From Medicago truncatula (Eukaryota > Streptophyta > Magnoliopsida > Fabales > Fabaceae), in NCBI RefSeq assembly GCF_003473485.1, contig NC_053047.1, positions 42,456,972 to 42,520,971 of the forward strand: 64,000 nt of DNA, written 5' to 3'. Numbering within the stretch: the stretch's first letter is position 1; every line of letters starts with the position of its first letter. Below the pieces are notes generated by a model. The model was not told where the DNA came from. It saw only the letters and a list, made by a program, of their open reading frames with translations, and made no database searches. Of this stretch, positions 1-10,819 are shown piece after piece. A program made the translations under genes and the position numbers.

Positions 1-1885
1 AGACTTTTTGGTGTTCAACTTGATTTATCTTCTTCTTGTGTTTCCATGAAAAAGAGTTTTAGCATGGATTCTTTTCCTACTTCATCTTCTTCTCCTACTT
101 CTTCCTTTTCTTCTTCAAGATTAACCATTGATGATAGAGCCTCTATTGGTTATCTTTCAGATGGTCTCATAGTTCGTACACAAGAAAGGAAAAAAGGTAC
201 ATATATTGTAATACATTTGTAAATTTTTAATTTAGATTCAAATTTTATCAAGACATCGGATGCAGGATACACATAAGATACAGTGCGTCATCCATTTTAA
301 AGTATATGGATTTCAAAGAAAGCCTATGATGTATTTATTATGAAGACACTTTATTACTACTATTTATTTTCTTTGTTCTCAATCAATTCTAGGTGGTTCA
401 TCTATAATTTTAAATTATTGATTTAGAATGTTAAATGAAATTAACATCTAACAAGTTTTTTTTGATATTTTGTTATTTTATTCATTAGGAGTTCCATGGA
501 CAGAAGAAGAGCATAGAAAATTCCTTGTTGGACTTGAGAAGCTTGGAAAAGGAGATTGGAGGGGTATCTCTAGAAACTATGTGACTACAAGAACACCAAC
601 ACAAGTTGCAAGCCATGCTCAAAAGTATTTTATTCGACTTGCAACCTTGAATAAGAAGAAGAGACGTTCAAGTCTCTTTGACATGGTATATATTATATAA
701 TATTTCATGACCAACTAACTAGCACTCCTTTCTTAATTTATATATATAAAAAAAATTCTTCGTTCTTAATCATGAAATATGCATTTCATTGAATTTAATG
801 AAATGCATACTTCATGTTCATTCATATTATTAAAAGTCTCACATTTAATAAAATCAGGTTTATAAAAGAGTTTGTAGGTGGGAAAAATTTGTACTTCTTT
901 ACAAGCCCATTTTATAAAAGAGTTTTTTTATTCCTCTGATTTCTTAAAAAGCATACCACTCCAAATTGGAAAGGCACGAATGCGTTTGGATGTATAATCC
1001 ATAAAAATGTGTTTTTTCCGTCTAAATGACGAAATTCATGTGAGTGGTTTTTAAGAATCATGGTGGCCGAAAAATCTTCTTTTTATGATTGTTGGATTAG
1101 GAACAACTCAAATTCTAAAATAACATTAAAGCCTATAAAAAATTTACCCGATGACTCTAAGATCACTTGAGTCATGCTTGAGATAGTCAATCTTAGCTAT
1201 AAGGGGTGTGTTAAGAGTTCCAAATATGCTTAGAGGAAACAAATTGGTTTTCGATGTATAGAGACTTATTTGTTCTATGACAAATAAAAAACATCAAATG
1301 TCAGTGAAATTAGTCCTTATTGAGACTAATTTAACCGTCATTTAATATTTTTTAGTTATTTTTAGTTTTTTCAAAAACATTGACAATTTTTTCAATAATG
1401 TTTTTTTTCTCAACAAACCAATTTGGATATTTACATTTTATACAATGAAAAACAAGTATTAATCTCTTAAATTGAATGATATTGTGGAATTTTTTTAGGT
1501 TGGTAGTGGCAAGACAAACAAAACAGTTGATCCAAATAACAGTTCTAAAAGCAAGTCAGGAGATTCAGTTTGTAGACATGATCATGAAGTTGAGAAAGAT
1601 GCAACTTTGTCACTACTAATAAACTCACTTCAACAACAAACCAAATCAGATGATTATGATATGCAAAAAATTGAAGATGATTCTGAAGAAGCAGAACATA
1701 AAGATGTTCCAGATTGGCTACATCCTCTAACAAAGTCTTTAAATATGACATTGGTGATACCAAATTCTTCAAATGTAGCACCACCTGATCTTGAACTAAC
1801 TCTGGCAGGGTCTAAGTCAAATAACATGGAACAAGATAAAACATCATCAAGTTCATTTCTTATTGGGCCAATTAGTGTCACTTAA
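1..1885 (+). CDS. One-repeat MYB-like transcription factor (SHAQKYF class), 5' partial
   Basis: Three exons join in frame: 1..196 (open at the window edge), 489..685 and 1499..1885, with AG/GT borders, giving 259 visible residues. Exon 1 reads in from outside the window and shows RLFGVQL, which resembles the R/KLFGV repressor motif, followed by a Ser-rich stretch. Exon 2 carries a single MYB repeat beginning [12 protein letters not shown] and ending with the diagnostic VASHAQKYF, followed by a basic KKKRR patch. Exon 3 is acidic and Ser/Asn-rich. Proteins of this class are nuclear DNA-binding regulators of the I-box/TATCCA type. A repressor role is inferred from the LFGV motif only. The true start lies upstream of base 1, because the internal Met codons of exon 1 follow the conserved motif. 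Confidence 0.9.
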
Positions 1886-3949
1886 TTAGCTTAAATTATT
1901 ATAAAATGTTTATATATTACTCCTTATGTATGTAATTTATGAAGAAAAATTTTGTTTTTATTTACCTGTCATTTTTTTTAAAGTGTAGTGCAAATTAACT
2001 AATAGTTTGAACTATGATATGTAATGCAAAGAAAGAAATAAGTGGAATGAAATAATATATAATTAAGAGTGTTATGAAAAAATGAAAATAATTTCATTTA
2101 AAATAGCATAATTTTAAAGCAACGGTTAAAAGTATTTGCCTAGAGAGTTGTACTCTTTTGTATCATTTATTTGTCGACTATATCTCAATGATCATGCAGA
2201 AGGTCATTTGAGCTGATCAAAGAAACATTTTTTTTATTTTATTTATGTTAATGGTAATTATTTAGGCACTAATCTAAGCATTAATTAATTAAAATCCTAT
2301 TAATTGAACAGAAAAACGAACAAGACCTACGAATCATGGTTCAATTGGTTGAACAAATTAAACCGAATAATAAATGAATATATTTAAAAAATGCAAAAAC
2401 ATAAAACCGATTAAATCAATTGCAACTCAACAATTTCAACTATGGTAAATTCCACTATGATTCAATTAAGATCAAACCAATCAACCAACTAGCATAAAAC
2501 TTTGCTCATTTGATTGAACCGGTTGGTTCAATACAAATGTTTAAAACATTTTTGCAAAGTTTAGCATAAAACTTATTTTAGTTTTTTATTCGATCAATGT
2601 TAATATTATGTTGAGTGAGGATTGAACCCTTAACATTTGAGAAATGATTTTTGAACAGGTTTTTTTTTTTTTTTTTTTTTTTATAACTTTGTGATGACTT
2701 TTTACATCAAATGGTGGAACCCCTTCCCGAATCCTGCGTATATAGGAGCTTTAGTGCATCGGGTTGTCCTTTTTTTTTACGATTTTATCTTTTATACTCA
2801 TATTATGTTTTTACTTTATATCTCTGGTGCTCTGGTTTTTGTGTCAATACTCATATTTCTTTGTATATTTTACTTGTCTTACAACTTATTGACAAAAATG
2901 ATTGTTCAAGTAACACTCCTCTAACAATTTACTCTAACAATTTATACGAGTATGTACCTCCTACAATCATGTTTCACTACTACACACTCATATGAGTGGA
3001 ATTGCTTTTCAACCAATTTTTTTTCTTTTTTTTACATTTTGCTTGTAATTAATTAACTAGCAAGTCATCAACATTTGTACCTACCCTACCCAATATAGTA
3101 TTACGTTTTAATATATGGACTTAATTTAGTAAGAACGTGTTTTATATTATAATTATGAAAAGTTTACAACTGGAACAAGCTATTTTGGTTGCTTGTACTG
3201 CAGTGCTTTGCAGTGTCAATAACTCAACATAATAGAGACAGCTGACGCCAAAAAAATCACATGATTGGGTAATTTTTTTGTTCACTTCCTGATTTTTTAT
3301 AACTTAAAGTTATTTTTCCATCGGTTAAAAGCAAAGTTTGATTGTGTATTGAGAAGATTTTGGATTCCACTATCACTAGGTTTGGAAAGGTAGGCGTCTA
3401 GGAATACGAGTTCGGATATGCTCAATTTAGATTCAACTTCATTTACTCTATTTGGAGTTTGAATATAAGACATGTGGTAAAAAAATATCTAAAAGTTTAG
3501 ATTTTAAATTAAAAATAATAAAAGGCTGTTGCAATATGAGAGAAGAAGGGAACATGATTTATTTGTTATTATTATGTATTTTTATTAAACACATATTTGT
3601 TTTTTTATACAATCATTTTATGAAAGCTTTTGAAACAACTATCTCTGATACTCTCGTTATGTTCTTACTCTCTTTATTATTTTAGTTTTTGTGTTAATAT
3701 ATACATTTCTTTGTAAATCTTTGGTTGTCTCATAAGTTGTTTTAAAAATGGTTCTTCAAATAACATATGTGATAAATGATTTCTTCTATTTCTTTTGCTA
3801 AAAAAAAAAATGATTTCTTCTATTTTTTAATGCATAAATGAAGAGCTTTAAGATGCACAACTTAACTATCACAATGAAGATTCTAGTTTAAATGACCGAA
3901 GCTTATGAAGATATTTTGTACAACCACTTGGATGCCAAATATCTTTTCG
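1886..3949. other. AT-rich intergenic region
   Basis: I see no convincing gene here. The stretch holds homopolymer runs (poly-T near 2660-2682) and short open frames of low-complexity, hydrophobic composition near 2691-2995 and 3452-3685 without domains. Around 2325-2535 there are opposed GGTTCAAYYGGTTG-like motifs that could belong to a degenerate inverted-repeat element. Confidence 0.5.
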
Positions 3950-4133
3950 GGTCCTGCTAATCGGTGTCACCGGAACACTGGTTAAGCATATTATAAAAGA
4001 GAATTATTACTATAAAAGGAAATTATTTTTGACTTTATTATAAATCAATTACACAATTTCAATGCATTAACTACTATATAATTTCCTTTTTCATATCTTT
4101 AACAGTGTCCCAGGAGCACCGGTTAGCATTGTG
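3950..4133. repeat. Small MITE with ~37-bp degenerate terminal inverted repeats
   Basis: The left end (TGCTAATCGGTGTCACCGG onward) pairs with the reverse complement of the right end (TGCTAACCGGTGCTCCTGG), each followed by a variant of ACACTGGTTAAG. The centre is AT-rich and has no coding capacity. No clear target duplication was seen, so the superfamily is undecided. Confidence 0.5.
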
Positions 4134-4877
4134 GCTTCCTAGGTATAAGAAATGTGAACTTTTTTTTTTTCTTTCAATGATAGAATTCAGATATTATTTC
4201 GGTTGAATTCTCTTGCATTAATCTCTTATAGAAAGATCAATATATTCTCTCAAAAAAAAAAATCAATATATATCCATACAAGATAATTGGAGTGATAAAG
4301 AGATCGTAGAATTCTTTCCTATTAATAAAAATAAAATCCAACATGTGTAATTTCAAAAACAAAATATTCATACAATAATTAATTAAATGAAAGTTTAAAA
4401 ACTAGTAATAGACGGTGGAAATGATCGTGTTTGATTAGTTGATCCTTAAATCGAATATCGAGTTTTCAGAATAAGTCTCTATTAATGAATAGTTTATATA
4501 TTACTCCTTATGAATGATTTTAACTTAATTCAGACAAAAAATGATAGCTGCTTTCATAATAGAATGACCCTATTGAATTTGGCATATTCCCTTTTCAAAC
4601 TCTTTGGTTAAGCTTCATTTCCATCATATCCTTATCTTCATATTTATATACAGTCAAATGCCTAGAGTACCAAATAACTATGTGTGGTGTACATATCTTC
4701 TCATATTCTATTCATGTACTCTTTTTAGATTTTAGATTTCATCAATTTATCAATCAAATTTAAATATGATTGCTTTATTATGATTGCTTATTTGTCTACA
4801 AATACAAAATGCTAATAAACAAACAAGTTGTATGATACACTATCTTGACAAGTGGTTCACCATTGATAGATACTGCT

Positions 4878-4960
4878 TCTACTTACTATATTATAAAAGT
4901 AAGTTTCTAGGATTTTATCATTTTGCCCCTTGGAGAGGCATTTTAGTAATTTTTTATTGA
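4878..4960 (+). mobile_element. Helitron-type 5' terminus
   Basis: The stretch starts TCTACTTACTATA, the same 13 bases as at 22429. Both sites are followed by a related block (TTTTGCCC, then GGCATTTT, then CACCTCAT). Plant Helitrons begin with TC in this style. The base before is T rather than the A usually seen on the host side, and I could not find a matching CTRR end with a hairpin, so the element limits are unknown. Confidence 0.45.
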
Positions 4961-5104
4961 TGGGTGTGGTTAATGCCACCTCATCATTTTAGGGTGCATT
5001 TTCCATTTTGCCCTTCACCATTTTTTTAATTATTTTATAATTTTATATTTTTAATAACTTTTATAATTTTTATTTTTTTTTTAACTATTTTTCAATTTTT
5101 TCAC

Positions 5105-6480
5105 CCAAATTCAGTTGCTTCTAAATTGCCGTTGTGGGAGAGTAAGGTATCGCTTGATCCGGCTTTTTTCCAACTTTTTTAAGGAGAAGTTAGGTCAAAC
5201 ACACTATCAATTATTTTAATTTCAATATTGTTTAATCATCACAACCTCACAAATATTTTTATTCACACTGTCATTTAATGATATCAAATACTATTATTTC
5301 TTTTATTCAACCTCGCAAATATTTACACACACACACATTAACGTTTAGAGTAATATTTTATGTTCGTCTGTCTGTGTTTTTGTTACGCTGATGCATATAA
5401 TTTTTTTTAGTGTTGCTTGGTTGAGTGCTACCTCACCGATTTTTTTTAACTATTTTCCAATTTTTATATTTTTAAATACTTTTAACTATTTTCCAATTTT
5501 TTCTCCCAAATTCAGTTGCTTCTACACTGCCATTGTGGGAGATTAAGATACCGTTTGACCCGGTTTTTTTTTTTTACTTCTCTACATTTTTAAAAAGAAG
5601 TTAGGTCAAACACAATATCAATTAAGTACTTACTAGAAAGGGAACATTTTTTAATGCATAGAATTGAATGGAATGAGCTTTGACCAAAAGTTGTTGAATG
5701 CTACTTTAAAAAACTACTTCTCGACAATATATTTCACAAACACCTCTTTTCAACTCACGCTGGGAACCTTTTCTTTTATTTTTTAATATTATATTTCAGT
5801 ATATTTTCTCTTCATTTAACTTTATTTTATTTTATTTTTTTGAACAGTTCCATTTAATTTTATTATCTTTTTTTCAAAAGATTTTTATTATCTTTTTATC
5901 ACTTATATATTTAATTTCAATATTGTTTAATCATCACAACCTCACAAATATTTTTATTCACGCTGTCATTTAATGATACCAAATATTTTTATTTCCTTTC
6001 TTCAACCTCGCGAATATATACACACACATTAACGTTTAAAGTAATATTTTATGTCCGTCTGTCTGTTTTTTGTTACGCTAATGCATATAATTTTTTTTAG
6101 TATTGCTTGCTTGAGTGCTACCTCACTGATTTTTATTAACTATTTTTCAATTTTCATATTTTTAAAAACTTCTGACTGTTTTCCAATTTTTTTATTTTTA
6201 ACTATTTTCTAATTTTTTTTCTCACAAATTCAGTTGCTTCTGCACTGCCGTTGTGGGAGATTAAGATACCGTTTGATCCGTTTTTTTTTTTTTTTTTCAA
6301 CTTCTCTACATTTTTAAGAAGTTAGGCCAAGTACAATATCAATTAAGTACTTACAAAAAAGGTACTTTTTTTAATGCATAAAATTGAATGGAATGAGCTT
6401 TGGCCAAAAGGTACTATTTTCTAATACTTTATGTGTGTTTGTTTTTTTGTTAGGCTAATGCGTATAATTTTTATAAAATT
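5105..6480. repeat. Imperfect tandem array of a TTCAGTTGCTTCT-containing AT-rich unit (three copies)
   Basis: A block TTCAGTTGCTTCT..CTGCC..TTGTGGGAGA recurs at about 5111, 5511 and 6231. A second block, CACAACCTCACAAATATTTTT, recurs at about 5235 and 5937. A third, CATTAACGTTTA plus GTCTGTCTG, recurs at about 5338 and 6028, with a related trace near 6428. A fourth, GAATGGAATGAGCTTTG, occurs at about 5668 and 6387. The spacing is about 400 then 720 bases because the middle unit carries extra AT-rich DNA. There is no coding potential. Confidence 0.7.
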
Positions 6481-6559
6481 TTGATTTTAATTAAAAGTAA
6501 AATTTTAGATGTCTTTTCTTCAAAAAAGGTATAGATGCCGAAAAAAATTATGCTTATGT

Positions 6560-6591
<32 letters not shown>

Positions 6592-7719
6592 TAAAAGGTA
6601 TAGATGCCTAATTAAAAAAATTATACTTATCTTTTATATATATATTGCACCTTTATATCGTAACAAACTATGCATATCTTTTTTTTATTAAAAAAAACTA
6701 AATATTGCTAAATAGAAAAGGTATTATTTTCTATTTTGTCAACATCAGATGATAGAATTTTGTATAAGTTTGATAATGACCCGAAAAATGCCTTTCCTTA
6801 TGTAGTGGGAATATAGTTGATGTAACACTATGGGAAAAATACTCCGTAGCTTTATCATTTACCGTCTATTTACCTTGAGTTCCTTGCTTCCATTTTGTAG
6901 TCAATGGCAACCCAAATATATGTAACAATTGGTCAGGTTCGAGGTTGCTCATCAACCTCCATCATCCGGTTGTTGAGAAGTTTAAGACTTAGTAAGTTTG
7001 CATTATGATTTCACAATACAGTGTTAGAGTAACTTATTATTTCACAATCCGATTTGATTGTTTTTTGACCATGTTTCTTAAATTGTTGTCGTGACTTTAA
7101 CACTTCTCAAGCTTAGAGTCAAACTTCAGTTAGAACTTAAGTCAGAATTCGACTTCTTCTCAACGTACTTCGTACAACGATTTTTCCAAACTGTCACATG
7201 TTAGGCCAATTGCTAAATTTATAAACTTAGTCAATGTCTGCTTTTTTTATGCACAAACATGCTTTGAGTTTTTTTACGCACAAATTAAAAATACATATTG
7301 CATTATTCTTTATTTCATGTGCATAATTTGTGTTAGGAAACATATTGCATCACTATTTGGAAAACAACTAAATTCAATCATAACCAGTTTGGATTGTATT
7401 ATGAGAGTTGCACCAAATGTTCGAATACATCAATGTCAAATGATGCTAGCTATATATGCACATGCGGAAGTGATGCTTAATTTCCATTTGTTTCAACAAT
7501 GTTAATTGGTCAACAGGGTGCATATAATGTACATGCATGCATTTATCTAGACTTTATATGAAGATAATAGGATGATAAATTAGAAGTCATGTTACATTTT
7601 CTTTAGCTTAAAATCAGTTATGCTACCTTTATTTTATAAATTATATGTAACTATATTCGCATACATCTTATCCATGTAAATATGCATTAGACTAATATTG
7701 CAGTTATTTTCCTGTTTAG
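6481..7719. other. Intergenic region with a TA/CA microsatellite
   Basis: A (TA)n(CA)n simple repeat lies at about 6558-6592, within two near-identical AAAGGTATAGATGCC-containing stretches at about 6526 and 6596. No gene is supported. An open frame at 7317-7505 has no recognisable domain. Confidence 0.5.
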
Positions 7720-7968
7720 CATTTCCCAAACGAGGTGTCAAGAACAATTCTGAAAGGAAAGCGCAAAACAATCACTCTCATTGATGACCAGACACAAAGA
7801 CAGTATAACTGTCATCTCATTACCGCCGATAGAGCAAGCTATGAAAATTACTTGGGTGGGCAGTGGTTCAATTTCTGCAGATAACGAGTGATGGAAGAAG
7901 GTGGTAAGCTCATTTTTTATCTCGAAAAGTCACAGAAGAACTTGCAAATTCGAGTTGTTCCAAAGTAG
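7720..7968 (+). pseudogene. B3-domain (REM-like) exon remnant, copy 1, with an in-frame stop
   Basis: A 249-base block follows a splice-acceptor-like TTTAG. It translates as the second part of a plant B3 DNA-binding domain: KTITLID, then the hallmark YLGGQWFNFCR, then LIFYLEK. A TAA stop at 7882-7884 interrupts the block between FCR and the final strand; the frame then runs on to TAG at 7966-7968. No upstream exon with an ATG was found. It is a tandem copy of 8352-8600, with the same length to the base. B3 proteins are nuclear transcription factors; this copy cannot make a complete domain. Confidence 0.75.
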
Positions 7969-8351
7969 ATCTTTGTTGTTGAACTATTTTAACTTCTACT
8001 ATTTTGATGTATCGCTTTGGACTGTAGTCGTAAACTATCTTGACTTTGGGATGTCATTTGTTCTTTTCATTTTGTCTGATGTAAGTGTTGGCAAAAATTC
8101 CTTTTTGGTTAGTCTATGAAACTTGTAATCTCTTTTATAAACCTAACTATTATGTAACGTTAATCTGTACATTGTTGGTTTCTTCATTGGTTCCAATTAG
8201 TATCATGTTAATTATAACGTTGTTTTCCTAATCTCTTGAAAATAAAACATGCTATTTTCCTACAGTAAATCTTTACAATGCTTTGGTAAATGTTTTAGAA
8301 ATGTACATATATATAACTTCTAATTAACACTGCAATTTGTTTTGTACCTAG

Positions 8352-8600
8352 CACTTCTCAAATGAGATATCAATGACATTTCTAAAAGGAACACGGAAAA
8401 CAATCACACTCATCGACAAACAAGCTCAAAAAAGGTATAAGTGTCGCTTGATAACGGCAAAGAGAGCAAGTTACAAAAAATACTTAGGCGGTCAATGGTT
8501 CAAATTTTGCCGAGAACATGTGTTAGAGGTAGGTGATAAGTTAATTTTTTATCTAGAGAAGCCACCTAAAAATATGCACGTTCAAGTCGTTTCCAAATAA
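8352..8600 (+). pseudogene. B3-domain (REM-like) exon remnant, copy 2, frame intact
   Basis: This block again follows an acceptor-like CCTAG, runs 83 codons without interruption and ends in TAA. It reads KTITLIDKQAQ, YLGGQWFKFCREH, LEVGDKLIFYLEK, which matches the later half of a B3 fold, including the W..FCR...L.VGD signature. The first B3 strands are missing, and no upstream coding exon is visible between copy 1 and copy 2. It could be the last exon of a gene whose 5' part was lost, or a short B3 protein with an unrecognised first exon. An internal ATG at 8373 would give 75 residues. Its frame is preserved while copy 1 is broken. Confidence 0.6.
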
Positions 8601-8850
8601 AGATTTGGTGTTCATGATCCGCACTTTCAACATATCACCTTAACTTTAATCCTAGACTAGATTATCTTCACTCACTGATGCTACTTCTTTGCTTGATTTC
8701 ATTTGATGTAAATATGAGTATTACAACAAAACTCTTTTTTATAATTTTGGATAATATGTAAATTCACACATCATTGATTCCTTTATTGGTTCCAATAGTT
8801 TTCATCCTAAATATTATGTCAATTCCTAATCTCATAAACTGATTATATGC

Positions 8851-10222
8851 TCTCTTAATCAGTCCATACATATTTTATGATGAATCATAATGTTCCGTAG
8901 TTTTAACATCTCTTCTTTCAAAGAATTTTTTTTATTGAATACGTTATTGAAAAAATTCATTTATTAGCTTTATTAACAACTAATAATAATGAAAGGACTT
9001 CTTTTTTTTCGGAAAAGGACATATTCCCATCGAATTAATCGAAATGTCAAAAGCATAAGACGTCTTTTTCTTGATAGTTCGCGCAAGTTTGTAACTAATT
9101 TCAATTTAAAAATAGAATTTCACAATCTTTTTTGTTCTCATCATAATAGAGAGAATTATTTGATTGATAAAATAAAATAAATAGAGTTGAATTTTAAAAA
9201 ATGCATAATTGTTTTCTTTATACTTTTTTTCAAACTAACGATAAGTATTTACTATCTTAAACTTTACAACAAGAGAGACCGTAAAATTCTACTTTTAATT
9301 AAAATGATGTCGACCGTCGTTAGAATTTCAGACAAATTTTAAATACAGGTCCACATGATATATTAGAATAATTATTTTTGGAAGATGATATATTAGAATT
9401 TGTCTAAACATATAGATCTTATTTGTTTGCATAATTAAATGAATATGATATGTCATATTTATGAGCACTTTTTTAAGATATATGACCTCTCAACCAACGG
9501 TCTGTGTCGTCTTTTTACTACATGTGACCATTTTTAGGTGTCCAATAATTTGGATCTTTCCTTCAAACAGCTTTTGCATACATGTTCTATTAATGTTCAC
9601 ATGAAAATTGTGGATGATATAACTTTGTTTTCTTATGAGTACTATAATGAGTAGATATGCTATTTATGGATATACTATAATCCAAATAAAAAAGAAGCTT
9701 ATAATAGTAGCTAGAGATAGATACGTTAATCTGGTCTATACGTTAATATATACGTCTTTTGTACGGGTCCTCTTCCATCATTTTGTTACATTTAAATTAC
9801 TGTATTTTTAGCAGGTTTTGCAGCTTCTTTAATGTTTTGTTGCTTTAACTCTCTAATCATATCATATTCATATATATTATATGGCATGAAAAATGTGCGA
9901 CTTCTTGCTCTAGAAAAATGTACCAATCATTTTTCCTTCATTAATCATTTACCTTATATTTTTTATAAGATTCATCATTTACTTTTGTCTAATTTTTTTT
10001 TTTTTTTTTTTTTTTACTTTTTGAAATAACAAATATTAATATATTTTTTGTTGAAGAGAATTGAACCTAATTCTCACTTTCTTAACATTATTATTCCTTT
10101 TTTTTTTTTTTTTTTATAGTCATACACAAGTGGAGAAGACGAAGTTTAAATCCCAATCACAATGTCTGACCTAGTAATTTTGATATTTTTACTTGTTAAT
10201 CTAAGACATATGATTTAACATT
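8851..10222. other. AT-rich intergenic region
   Basis: I see no gene. The region contains poly-T runs near 9991-10014 and 10098-10117 and no recognisable element ends. Confidence 0.5.
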
Positions 10223-10819
10223 ATTCATAGATAGGGGTAGGAATAGGCCAGGCCAGGCTTTGATAGGTCTGAGCCTGGCCTACGAAAAAAATCACAAGCC
10301 TGAGCCTGGCCTATGGCCTATCATAGGCCGTTTTTCTAGGCCTGGCCTGACCTATTTAAAAGCCTGGACTGGCCTGAAAGCCTACTTACAGACCTACTTC
10401 ACATTAAGGCCATCAAATAGTTCATTTGACACTACTAAATAGGTTAAACATGTCTTAAAGCTTACTTAAAAGGCTATTTCACTACAAGTAAATTTCAACT
10501 AGATTAAAGCCTACATAAAAGCCTATAACAACAAAGCATATTAAGGGACTAATAGATAGAGAAAAAGATGTTTATATTTTTAATATACGCAATTATTTTA
10601 ATATAAAAAAAATATTTTTTAATAAATAAGTATTAATAGGTCAGCCTATTAGGCTAAATAGTCTTTTTTTGAAGCCTAAGCTTGGCCTATTTAACTAAAC
10701 AAACTTTCTAAAAAGTTTAAGCCTAGACCTATCTACTAAACAGTCCAGACCAGACCAAAATATGTCCCGCCGTAGGCCCCTGTAGGCCGGCCTGACCTAT
10801 TCCCAACCCTATTCATAGA
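10223..10819. mobile_element. Non-autonomous Mutator-like element (MITE) with 9-bp target duplication
   Basis: Perfect direct repeats ATTCATAGA lie at 10223-10231 and 10811-10819. They flank a 579-bp body (10232-10810) whose ends are inverted: AGGGGTAGGAATAGG on the left and the reverse complement AGGGTTGGGAATAGG on the right, about 19 of 22 terminal bases matching. A 9-bp duplication is typical of Mutator-like insertions. The body is full of short GGCCTG/AGCCTA motifs on both strands (subterminal repeats) and encodes nothing. Confidence 0.85.

Larger units (their letters stand above)
7690..8850 (+). repeat. Tandem duplication (~630-bp period) carrying the two B3 remnants
   Basis: Similarity extends outside the coding blocks. 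TTGCAGTTATTTTCCTGTTTAGC (split here as TTGCAGTT and CCTGTTTAGC) before copy 1 matches CTGCAATTTG..TACCTAGC before copy 2. Downstream, CATTGGTTCCAATTAG near 8186 matches TTTATTGGTTCCAATAG near 8783, each followed by CCTAATCTC. The offset of the coding blocks is 632 bases. Confidence 0.7.
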
